DNA from: Mercurialis annua
Taxonomy: Eukaryota; Streptophyta; Magnoliopsida; Malpighiales; Euphorbiaceae
NCBI RefSeq assembly: GCF_937616625.2
Contig: NC_065576.1
Coordinates: forward strand, 19,928,001 to 19,992,000
Length of the DNA stretch: 64,000 bases
Reading direction: 5' to 3'
Every line of letters starts with the position of its first letter. The first letter of the stretch is position 1. The notes beneath the pieces were generated by a model. The model saw only the letters and a list, made by a program, of their open reading frames with translations. It searched no databases and was not told where the DNA came from. Positions 48,501-59,072 of the stretch are shown piece by piece. Made by a program: the position numbers and the translations under genes.

Positions 48501-49999
48501 TACGAAACAAATCCTAACGTTTCCCCTTTTTTAGCGATTTAAGCCAAACGTTTAAAATGTTACGAAAACAAATCCAAAAGTTTAAAACGTTACGAAACAA
48601 ATACAAACGATTCACCTTTTTAACGATTTAAGCCAAACGGTTAAAACGTTACAAAATTTACACAAATATTTAAAACGTTACGAAACAAATCCTAACATTT
48701 CACCTTTTTAGCGATTTAACTCAAACGTTTAAAACGTTACGAAAGTAATCCAAACATTTAAAACGATACGAAACAAAACCTAACGTTTCCCCTTTTTTGC
48801 GATTTAATCCAAACGTTTAAAATGTTACGAAACAAATCTTAACGTTTCCGCTTTTTAACGATTTAAGCCAAACGTTTAAAACGTTATGAAACAAATCCAA
48901 ACGTTTAAAACGTTGCGAATAAATCCTAACATTACTCCTTTTTAGGAATTTAAGCCAGACGAGTAAAATGTTATGAAACAAATCCAAACGTTTGAAATGT
49001 TATGAAACAAATCCTTACGTTTCACCTTTTTAGCAATTTAAGCCAAACGTATAAAGCGTTACAAAACTTATCCAAACGTTTAAAACGTTACAAAACAAAT
49101 CCTACCATTTCACCTTTTTAGCAATTTGAGCCAAACGTTTAAAACGTTACGAAACAAATCTTAACATTTTACCTTTTTAACGATTTAAGTCAAACGTTTA
49201 AAATGTTACGAAACAAATCCAAATTTTTAAAATGTTTCGAAACAAATCCTAAAATTTCACCTTTTTAGCGATTTAACCCAAACGTTTAAAACGTTACGAA
49301 ACAAATTATAATGTTCCACCTTTTTAGCAATTTAAGCCAGACGTTTAAAATGTTACGAAAACAAATCCAAAAGTTTAAAACGCTACAAAACAAATACAAA
49401 TGTATCACCTTTTTATCGATTTAAGCAAAATGTTTAAAACGTTAGGAAATTTATCCAAACGTTTAAAACATTACGAAACAAATCCTAACATTTCACCTTT
49501 TTAGCGATTTTACCTAAAAGTTTAAAACGTTACGAAACAAATCCTAATGTTTCCCCTTTTTAGCGATTTAAGCCAAACGTTTAAAACGTTACGAAACAAA
49601 TCTTAACATTTCCCCTTTTTAGCGATTTAAGCCAAATGTTTAAAACGTTATGAAACAAATCAAAACGCTTAAAACGTTGTGAAACAAATCCTAACATTAC
49701 TCCTTTTTTGCAATTTAATCCAAACGATTAAAACGATACGAAACAAATCTAAACGTTTAAAACGTTATGAAACAAATCCTAGCGTTTCCCCTTTTTAGCG
49801 ATTTAAGCCAAACGTTTAAAACTTTACGAAACAAATCCAAACGTTTTAAACGTTACGAAACAAATCTTAATGTTTCACTTTTTTAGCAATTTAAGCCAAA
49901 CATTTAAAACGTCACGAAACAAATCATAACGTTTCTCCTTTTTATTGATTTAAGCCTAACGTTTAAAACGTTATGAAAACAAATCCAAAAGTTTAAAAC
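45515..49999 (-). repeat. Satellite array, minus orientation (copy 2 of duplicated segment)
   Basis: From about 45966 it follows the array at 32823-36738 module by module, with small indels. One example: an AB stretch at 49016-49150 is absent near 35860. It ends AAAAC (49995-49999). Confidence 0.92.
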
Positions 50000-50660
50000 T
50001 GTCACGACCCGAAATCTCGAGCCGTGACCGGCGCTAGGGAATGGGAGTGGTAGCTCCGAATTCCGTAACAAGCCTAAAAACGAGTAATTTTTTTTTTTGC
50101 AATATAATGTATAATATAAACAATACGATCCTTCTTAAAACTTGAAATATTTACAATGCTTGCAACATCGTCCGAAGCAATGTACGATAAGTCAGGGTCT
50201 TATTATGCGATGTCACACATCAAGCATAGCCCAGTTATGCAAAATAAAGTAAACGGCTAAAAGCGCAGTTTAAAACTTTATTTACATATTAGAGTTTGGA
50301 TAAAACATTAAAACCGTTCAACTAAGCCATATTTATAACTAGGACTTGACATCTACTGCAGCACTATCGATCGAAGTCTTCTTATTTACATACTTCCAAA
50401 ATACGGACTTCTGAACAAGGATAGAAGTCCGTCACGTCAAAACATTTTACCTAAAAGGAAAGACTATTTGGGGGTCAGTCAACGCTGAGTGAGTTTATAG
50501 TTTACAAGTGAGTATTATTTAAAACAAAACAATGCTATAAATATTTATTCATATGCATCCAAATATAAATTCCGAATGAAACTCTACACCCAAGTAAATC
50601 ATTCATATTCGAGAATCATTGTGACCATAGTATATAACATCATATCATTTAATCCTTAGT

Positions 50661-50825
50661 GGTACGGTTCCGAGATAGTTCGACCGAGTTACCGCTACCA
50701 CGTGGCATAGTCCCGAGATAGTTCAACCGAGTTATTCATGCCACTAATTAATCCCAAGATGTGAGTCCCGAGATAGTTCGACCGAGTTACTCACTAGATA
50801 CGGGTCCCGAGATAGTTCCAGTATC
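50661..50825 (-). repeat. Four-copy short tandem repeat in LTR
   Basis: Four copies of TCCCGAGATAGTTC, mostly followed by GACCGAGTTA, at roughly 50-base spacing. Confidence 0.85.
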
Positions 50826-50902
50826 TATCAAAAACATAATCCTCCTTCCGATTTCACATCTCTAATTATAAAGCGCTCAGATCAAAACTGGTGATCACAC
50901 AG

Positions 50903-50925
50903 TTCCTATTGCCGCCCAATAGGAA
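50903..50925 (-). other. Co-varying stem-loop in LTR
   Basis: Arms TTCCTATTG / CAATAGGAA around CCGCC (9 pairs), flanked on the complement by GGAACAAGC and CTGTGTGATCACC. Confidence 0.6.
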
Positions 50926-51883
50926 AGCTTGTTCCATCGGACTTACATTGGTTTCAAAACAATGATGCATGTCATTTATAATAAACATTTTAATAATAAA
51001 ATAATGCTATGCAATTTGCATAAAAGTTTTAAATTTAAGAGTAATGCACAGTTAATACGTCAAATGTAAACATATATAAACTCACCGCTTGCTACTCCTA
51101 AAACCTCGATCGATTAACTGCCGTCTAGCTTAAGGTGCTCCTTGCCCGTTAGCTGCGTTCCTTGTCGGATCTAGATAAGACGTAAATTAACTTAAATAAG
51201 ATTCTAACTCGACTGACCTATATACATTAGGTTAAACGCAAACTTAATTTGCCATAATTAAATCGCGTCTAACCTTGACGTAAAACCAACTAACCAAATC
51301 CTTTTTAAGGTCTAATAAAATTTATTAAATGTTTCCAATGAACTTTAGTTCAATCTTCTATCTCCAAATTCATACAATCCTAAGTCCAAGAATTTATTAA
51401 ATAGAATTTTACAAACTTCTAACAACTTGACATGTTAATCGTCAAAATTTTGCTTATCGACAAAGATTGTAAATGACTAACACATTCTGAACTCAATCTC
51501 GACACTTTGAATAACTAAAATTATATTAGTATTCAACTTATCTCAAATTCGCAAACAACATCTCAACGACTCAATTTTACCTAAGCATTACAATTTAGTC
51601 TAACTTAAACTTCTATTTATGATCTTGAACATATAATTCTATTCCATTTTTCATAACCAATCTTAAATATTGTTTTAACTAACTAATAACTAATCTTAAT
51701 TTAACATTAAATTATATATATTCATACATTTTTGTTTTCCATTTTTCCAACTCGTTTAAACATTTTATTAACAACATAATCCATTTTTAACAACTTTTTA
51801 AGTACACGTTTTTAATTCAAACTCAAAGGTATTCGAGCGAGGGTCAGAATCACGTCAATTTTCTCTCTCCTCCGACGTCCGAA

Positions 51884-52019
51884 GGCTGCAATTGCAGCCC
51901 TCAAAGGGCTGCCTCAGCTCTGCTCCTTAGAGCAGAGCTATTGCCCTGCGGCAGAATTCTGCCGAAGCAGAATTCTTTCTGTAAGGGCTGCTCTTGGTGA
52001 GCAGCGTTTGCTGCTCACC
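51884..52019 (-). promoter_or_regulatory. Cluster of four perfect palindromes/hairpins
   Basis: GGCTGCAATTGCAGCC (51884-51899); AGCTCTGCTC / GAGCAGAGCT (51916-51939); CGGCAGAATTCTGCCG (51949-51964); GGTGAGCAGC / GCTGCTCACC (51996-52019). It lies about 90-230 bases downstream of the possible splice donor. Confidence 0.85.
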
Positions 52020-52692
52020 GGAGCTATCTCAAATATCTAATCATTTACTAATCCATGAATCTCAAATATTAACCAACAAAAACCTTAATTAATAAAGCTA
52101 GAGTATTTACCTTTAATCAATCCATGATTTGCCTCCAAAATCCTAAGCTTTGGTGAGAATTTGATGGATATGGTGATGGGTTGGTGTAATCGGCAAAGTG
52201 GAGTTTCTTGGGAGAGTTTGGTAGCTTCTTGAAGACACTTAGTGGAATGAAGATTATGATCACCAAATGATCTTATCTAGTGGCTTTAATTGGCAAAAGT
52301 TCCAATTAGTTCCTTAAAGTTTTTTTTACAACTTAATCCAACTCCGTAACTTACGTCGCATTAAACTTTAATACGACTTCGGAACTTAATAGAACCTTCA
52401 TGCTAACCTCTTGATGATACTATACGGATATATACATTCAATTTATTAATTAGGAACTTAATTCTTTTATTTTTATTTTTATTTGTCCTTAATTAATATT
52501 CTTAGTTTCGCTTATAATTGCTCTAGCGATATAAAATTTTACGTTTAAACTAATATTTCTCGATTACTTTAATCAACTCGTTCTTACCGAAATTCCTAAT
52601 CCTAATCCCTTTTTCGACTTACTTAGTTTAAATTTCTTAACTTAGACTCTGTGGCGCAATCTAATTCCTTTAAAATTTTACGGGTTATTACG

Positions 52693-53686
52693 AAAACGTT
52701 ACGAAACAAATACAAACGTTTCACCTTTATATCGATTTAAGCCAAACGTTTAAAACGTTACGAAAACAAATCCAAACATTTAAAAGGTTACCAAACAAAA
52801 CCAAACATTTCACCTTTTTAGCGATTTAAACCAAACGTTTAAAACGTTACGAAACAAATTCTAACGATTCTCCTTTTTAGCGATTGAAGCCTAATGTTTA
52901 AAACATTAAGAAAACAAATCCAAACATTTAAAAAGTTGCAAAACAAATTCCAATGTTTCCCCTTCTAATGATTTAAGCCAAACGTTTAAAACGTTACGAA
53001 ACAAATCCTAACATTTCACCTTTTTAGCAATTTAAGCCAAACGTTTAAAACGTTACGAAAACAAATCCAAACGTTTTAAAATATTACGAAACAAATTCTA
53101 ACGTTTCCTCTTTTTAGAGAATTAAGCTAAACGTTTAAAATGCTACGAAAAAAATCTAAACGTTTCACCTTTTTAGCGATTTAAGCCAAACGTTTAAAAC
53201 GTTACGAAACAAATCCAAATGTATAAAACGTTACAAAACAAATCCTAACGTTTCACCTTTTTAGCAGTTTAAGCCAAGCATTTAAAACGTTACGAAACAA
53301 ATCCTAACGTTTCACCTTTTTGGTGATTTAAGCCAAACGTTTTAAACGTCACGAAAACAAATCCAAACATTTAAAACATTACGAAACAAATCCAAATGTT
53401 TCACCTTTTTAGCAATTTATGCCAAACGTTTAAAACATTACAAAACTTATCCAAACGTTTAAAATATTACAAAACAAATCCTAACGTTTCACCCTTTTGG
53501 CAATTTTAGCCAAACGTTTAAAACGTTACGAAACATATCTTAACGTATTACCTTTTTAACGATTTAAGCTGAACGTTTAAAATATTACGAAATAAATCCA
53601 AATGTTTAAAATGTTATGAAACAAATTCTAACGTTTTACCTTTTTAGAGATTTAAGACAACTATTTAAAACGTTACGAAACAAATC
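52693..53686 (-). repeat. Satellite array, minus orientation
   Basis: About 1 kb of A/B modules between the lone LTR and the next element. Nothing else is seen in it. Confidence 0.92.
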
Positions 53687-55498
53687 AGTAATAACCTAAA
53701 TTTTTGAGGTATTACGTGAAGTGCCACGAGGCATAATCGTAAAGATTGAGAATGAGAATATCGTATTAAGATTGGATAATAAGGACTTAGACTAACAGAA
53801 AAGAGTCTATTGGAATTATCGTAAAATAATAATTTTAATTGAAAATTATTATGCGATCAATTGGATTTAATCGGGACTAAAGTGAATAAAATAAAATAAG
53901 TTGGAAAACCCGAGAAAATAATATTCACGTCAAGGTTTGTGAAATATTATTAATAAATGATCGTCAAAGTTTCGTAAGTATAGGAAATCGTTTTAGAAGA
54001 AAGTTTGACAATTAGTTAAGAATAAGGGTTAAAGTGCAAATTAGCCACTTTAAGGACTAATGTGCACTTTTAACCAAAAGCTTTCGAAGGAAGTTGTGTT
54101 TTAATATATTTTCTCAAGATAAGAAAATAATATCGATAAAGTGGTTATCGATAGTCATTAAAATAAAAATTGGACGAAAAAGTGAGAAAAAGTGCAAGTT
54201 AGTTAAAAATGGAAATTTGAGTGTTTTTGGCCAAAATTACCAAAATAAATTATCGGAATATAAAATAATGAGATAGAGAAATAATCTTATTCATTTGGAT
54301 ATAAATAATACAAAGTTTATCGAGTTGGGACGATTAAGCGATCGACGAATTAATCTGGACGAAAGAAAAGTTACGAATTAAACAATGAGTAGGTGTCAAT
54401 TTTAAGGACTAAAGTTGATATTAGCCAATTACTTCCTAAGGAAGATGTTGACTTCCAACACTTATTAATTTCTCTAGCTTATTCATATCATCATTCATTA
54501 AAAATGAAAAAGAAAGAAAAATAGAGAAACATGGAGAAGAGAGAAAGATGAGGGTTTGGGGCGTTTTTGGTAGAATCGAGCTATGGATATTGTTTCTCGA
54601 CCAAATTCAATGATTTTGGTGGCTATGGATTCAGGACTCAATCATCTACTCAGGGTAAGCATCAATTCACGTTTTCATTGGTTAAAGTTTGCACGAAATT
54701 GATAAGTATAGGGCTGTTTGTTTCAGCATTAATTGAGAATTTGTGATTGATGTGTTTTGATGATTATGTTATGTTTTCATGATTAAATGGTGATTAATTA
54801 AGGCTGAGATATTGGAGAAAGGTCATGGCCGAAAATTTTGAACTTGAATGATTAAAATTGGATGAGTAATTGAGGATGATTTTCGGAAATTAAGTGATGG
54901 ATGGTGTTTTTTGATCCTTAATGATTATAGTTTTAGGATTAAGTGTTTAATGGTTAAATTGTAGATGGACTAGGGCTGTTATGTTGTGAATATTGTGGCT
55001 GGAAATTTTGAAACGTTGAATGATGAACAATGGATAAAATGGCTTAGGTTTTGTGGTTTAAAAGTGAATGTTGATTCAATAGTGATGAAAACCATTCTGC
55101 AAAACAGCCATGTTACAGAGGCTATATCTCAAGCTATATAGGTCCAAATCAAGTTCCGTTTGTTGATACGGAAACTTTAGGGTGTTAATTATAATTGTCA
55201 AAGTTTGAGTTTCTGTTGAATCGGACTCTAAGATGTTCATTTTGGACAGAATATTTTGTTGTGCAATCTGCCCTACACTTGTAAACAACTCCAAGGAAAC
55301 AACTTCCAAGCTGAATTTCGACATCTTCGGGTGCGTTTCATGGTCCGAGACCTAAACCAATGTTGTAGGCGGCGTTCTAAAATTTATGAATGTCAACTTT
55401 GTTTAGGGGTAGAACTATTTTAAGTAAGCATTTTCAATAGCCGAAGTTGGCTAGAAACATAATTTTAGTTAAGTTAATAATAGCTAGAATTTTATTAA

Positions 55499-55808
55499 GG
55501 GATAATGTCATAAAAATTCACCAACTTTACATGTTTTCTCAATTTAATCACGTTCTTTAAAACTTCTTGTAAACATACATCAACTTTCATTTTTTTCTCA
55601 AATTCATACACGGTGCTGACGTGGCACTCATTAATTGGTGCAATTTGTTGAGGTGTAAGTAATTTTTAACAAATGAATGAGTGACACGTCAGCGCCGTGT
55701 ATGAATTTGGGAAAAAATGAAAGTTGGTGTATGTTTATGAGGAGTTTTAAAGAACGTGATTAAATTGAGAAAACATGTAAACGTGGTGAAATTTTATGAC
55801 ATTAACCC
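55499..55808. mobile_element. Long-inverted-repeat MITE with 9-bp target duplication
   Basis: 310 bp. Ends GGGATAATGTCATAAAAATT and, on the complement, GGGTTAATGTCATAAAATTT; the inverted repeats run about 100 bases. TTTTATTAA is duplicated at 55490-55498 and 55809-55817. Mutator-like by duplication length. Confidence 0.92.
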
Positions 55809-56181
55809 TTTTATTAATTCTTGCTATTATTATATTTGCGTAGATCAGACGAGCGATTATCGACAAGGCTTGAGGCAAACGAATCGAGATATCGTCATAC
55901 TTATTTGAAGAATTTGGATAGCAAGTGGTGAGTACACTTTAAATTACTCGCTAATATTCGTAAAGCTACGTATTTTAATACGAAAAGCTATATGAATATT
56001 AATATATTTGAAATGTGTGTTTAAAATGTATTATGTATGTATGTTTTGAAAATGATTGCTTAGTGAATTTTGTTGTTTTAAATATAACATGATTAAATGA
56101 AAAGAACACAAATATTAAAGTACCGGAAAGGGTAAAATAACATGATACGAAGTCAAATATCAAATAATATACGAGAAATAT

Positions 56182-56202
56182 ATAGTACATAATATGTACT
56201 AT
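56182..56202 (+). other. Stem-loop in LTR (5' of hAT insertion)
   Basis: Arms ATAGTACAT / ATGTACTAT around AAT. A related hairpin with a paired change (ATAGTACGT / ACGTACTAT) is at 57983-58006. Confidence 0.5.
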
Positions 56203-57061
56203 TAATCGAATATCGATAAAGGGTAAACCAAGCCAGGGGCGGAACTATGCTTAGGCTCGGGTAGACTTGAGTCCGGGCTGCCGTCGGAAAGTGAAAGGAT
56301 CGAGACCGGAGCTTCAGAAAGTCGGAGATGATGAAGGTTTTCAGCCATGGCTGAAAAATTGCAGCAGCCTACCTTAGGAAGAAGAAGATATTTGCACTAG
56401 GCTCTCTTTTCTTTTCTTTTTTAGGTTTAAAAGGACCGAACGACAAGTAGTTCGGTCCTTATTTTTAACAATTTTAGAAGGCCAAAACGACTCGTTTTGG
56501 CCTACATTTAAATATATAATTGTTTAGCCCCTTGCTGTTACAAATTATAAACAGCAGAAACGATACCTAGGCATGGAATTCAATTTCCTCATCAAATCAA
56601 AACCCTACACATGAACCAATCAATTTCTTCCTCATTTCTTTCTCATTCCCTTAATAATTTTCATCAATTTCTTTATTAAATCCATTAGTTTTCCATCTAC
56701 ACTTATTTTTCAATATTTCCATTCTGATTTTTAAATTTTCCAACCTAATTTTTTTAATTTTAAATTCTCCTCCAAAATTAAAAAATCTCCAAATTTAAAT
56801 AAGTATTTTTCTTTTTAAATTTTACTTGTATAAATTAATTTAGCTTACATATTTGTAATATTATGGAATAACTATTTTAATATTATTTTTTAAAGTTTGA
56901 AAAATCAAATAAGTAGTTAGACGACAATAATAAGTATTTTTAATTATTGCCATTTTATTTTGTTGATAAATAATTGATAAATTTTATTATTTGGATATTT
57001 TTATAAACTTTTTATTATTTAAATATTTTTATAAATTTTGTTGATAAATAATTAGGTTGTC

Positions 57062-57820
57062 GAGTTCCTTTCTCGCTTAAACTGTCTTGATCCAAGACAA
57101 CCGTTTTCTAGATCTGATGCCTTAGAATTAAATTGTCTAGCCGGGTTTTATTCAGAAGATTTTTCTACATTTGATTTGATGATGTTGAGCGATCAATTAG
57201 AGATAAAAGTTATAATTTTGTTGGACTTGTGGAAATCGAACAACTTGCAAAGAAGCAGGTCGAGACATAATAACAGATGCATTGTTTTTTTCCTTATTTA
57301 TCGATTGATTGGATTAACATTGGTTTTATAATTGCAACTACTTTAGTTTAAAAGCTTAATTGCTAAAAAAAACTAAATATTTATGATTTATTATAATTTA
57401 AACCAAATTTTTAATTTTTTTTTATAATAATAACTAAATTGGATTTTTTTGTTGAGATAATAGTCAAAATTGTATTTTTTTTATTGCAAATTTGGCCACC
57501 AATTTGGCTATTATTGTAAAAAAATCAATTTGGTTATTATTATAAAAATTAAAAGGTTTGGTTTAAACTGTAAGAAGTCGTAAAGGTTTGGATTTTTTTC
57601 ACCATCAGGCCTAGTTAAAAGGGCATTTTCAGCAATGAATATCATTAAGACCGATTTGCGTAACAAATTGAGGGATGAGTTTCTAAACAAATGTTATATT
57701 GAGAAACAAATTTTTGTAAAGATTGATGACGAGCCCGTTTTACAACGGTTTCAAGCTATACAGACACGAAAAATACAATTACCTCGACGTGATCAAAACC
57801 AATGTAAGAATCTATTATAA
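57062..57820 (+). pseudogene. hAT transposase C-terminal remnant
   Basis: The first segment (57062 on) reads EFLSRLNCLDPRQPF then ELNCLAGFYSEDFSTFDLM, and LIYRLIGLTLVL near 57297. The last segment (57614-57820) reads KRAFSAMNIIKTDLRNK and ends in a stop. This order matches the dimerisation region at the C-terminus of zinc-finger (MYM/TTF-type) plant hAT transposases. Frames are broken, a 240-base insertion splits the two parts, and the N-terminal and catalytic regions are absent, so it cannot be active. Confidence 0.8.
57362..57603. mobile_element. MITE-like inverted repeat inside the hAT element
   Basis: Left arm GCTAAAAAAAACTAAATATT and so on matches, with mismatches, the complement of the right arm (GGTGAAAAAAATCCAAACCT). 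The inner parts share TTTAAACCAAA and ATAATAATAAC. I could not find a clear target duplication. Confidence 0.6.
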
Positions 57821-58280
57821 TAGTTACTAGTTGTGTTATTATTAATATAAATCGTATACAAATAAATTTATATATTATTAATTACATATTATTTAGCCCG
57901 GGCTGGAAAAAATTCCTGGTTCCGCCACTGAACCAAGCATAATATATAATATCAAATATCAAACAATATACAATTGAGGAACATAGTACGTTCATGTACG
58001 TACTATTAATTACAATGAATGCCCATACGTGCGTGTGTTATAGATGTATAATTGTAAATTGTAATGTGCATGTCATGGTGCATAAAGGATCAATATAAGA
58101 AGACGTAAAATATAGAATCAATTAATAATCGTAATACGAGATACGAGGTTGAACTCGGTAGAACTATCCCGGGATTCGTATCTCATCCATTCTCGATAAT
58201 AGTCCTCGGGACTCATACGAAATAAAAAGTAAGTACAATACATCGAGATTTAACACGGGACAAGAATAATGATTATGATA

Positions 58281-58485
58281 TGAAACAAAAACACATCGGT
58301 TGGCTTTGCTATCGATGTCAAACATATGAAACACATCGGTTGGCTTTGCTATCGATGTCAGGAATCGAAACACATCGGTTGGCGTTGCTATCGATGTCAG
58401 GAATTGAAACACATCGGTTGGCATTGCTATCGATGCCAGGTGTGAGAAAACATCGGTTGGCGTTTCTATCGATGTCAAACAAGTA
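58281..58485 (+). repeat. Five-copy ~40-bp tandem repeat in LTR
   Basis: Five copies of ACACATCGGTTGGCTTTGCT followed by ATCGATGTCA. It sits 570-775 bases from the LTR 3' end, the position held by unrelated short repeats in the other LTR types. It creates reading frames on both strands that I do not take as genes. Confidence 0.92.
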
Positions 58486-59060
58486 AAGTTAAAGAAACAA
58501 TATGAGTAGAGAAAGACATCAAAACCATAATAAGAAATCAAAGATGTCAAATACGTATAAACTATAAGTTTATGAAATAAACTAAGAGTTATGAAGGAAA
58601 GAAAAGAAGGTACACAATATGATTTCAAAAGAGTATTTTCTATATATAAAATGGATTTTCAACGGTTTTAACCCTTTATGTGATATTGCGTGTAATTTGG
58701 TGAACTCACTCAGTTTTATACTGACCCCGTTGTACCTCCCATTTTTCAGGGATAGTATGATATGATTTGAAGAGTCAAGCTTCCGAAGTTTTAATTCTCG
58801 GAAGTCATTTGCACAAGAAATGAAAGAAGGTTTTCATTCTAGCGGTCCATAGTAGTCTAGATGTTTTTGTCTATGTATTTGTCTAACGCATTTTAACTCT
58901 GATGTTTTTGTAAAATGGGGTCACATGTATTTTGATATATGAAATATGATTTGATTTGCGAAAAATTTGCACAGGTTTTTAGGCTTGCTACGGGTTTCGG
59001 AGCTACCACTCCCATTCTTTAGCCCCGGTCGCGGCTCATAAATTTGGGTCATGACAAAGT

Positions 59061-59072
59061 TGGTATCAGAGC
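59061..59072 (+). other. Primer binding site (initiator Met tRNA)
   Basis: TGGTATCAGAGC, four bases after the LTR end. Confidence 0.92.

Larger units (their letters stand above)
50451..52110 (-). other. Candidate intron inside LTR (50000-52692)
   Basis: On the complement: possible donor AAAG|GTAAAT at 52110. Possible acceptor TTTCCTTTTAG|G at 50451, preceded by AAACTCACTCAG and GACTGACCCCC. Inferred only. Confidence 0.4.
50000..52692 (-). repeat. Lone LTR with 5-bp target duplication (2693 bp, minus)
   Basis: On the complement it ends GGGTCGTGACA (50000) and starts CGTAATAACCCG (52692), with the initial T changed to C. AAAAC is duplicated at 49995-49999 and 52693-52697. It contains palindromes (51884-52019), a four-copy CCGAGATAGTTCGACCGAGT repeat (50661-50825), a stem-loop and a possible intron. 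Confidence 0.94.
56234..57930 (+). mobile_element. Decayed hAT transposon (1697 bp)
   Basis: Terminal inverted repeats CAGGGGCGGAAC and, on the complement, CAGTGGCGGAAC. The 8-bp target AACCAAGC is duplicated at 56226-56233 and 57931-57938. It holds remnants of a transposase C-terminus and a further inverted-repeat insertion. The left part has three palindromes: 56338-56357 (TTTTCAGCCATGGCTGAAAA), AAGGACCGAAC / GTTCGGTCCTT near 56439, and AGGCCAAAACGA / TCGTTTTGGCCT near 56478. Confidence 0.93.
54655..58749 (+). other. Candidate intron inside LTR (non-coding element)
   Basis: Possible donor AGG|GTAAGC at 54655 (63004 in the 3' LTR). Possible acceptor CCCATTTTTCAG|G at 58749 with GAACTCACTCAG and ACTGACCCC upstream. 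About 2.07 kb remain if the hAT element and MITE are removed. Inferred only. Confidence 0.4.
53687..59056 (+). repeat. 5' LTR of plus-strand non-coding element, with nested insertions
   Basis: It matches the 3' LTR start at 62033 from GTAATAACC onward; the first base is A where T is expected. It ends GGGTCATGACA, four bases before a primer site. It is 5370 bp long, or about 3346 without the MITE and hAT element with their target copies. Compared with the 3' LTR it lacks about 180 bases after 55074 and about 20 bases near 54770, and differs by roughly a dozen bases in the first 250. Confidence 0.92.

Noticed and set aside
58164..58628. 154-codon minus ORF with a repeated protein motif, and a 68-codon plus ORF over it
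   Set aside because: The repetition is the ~40-bp DNA tandem repeat read in frame. There is no homology I recognise and no gene context.
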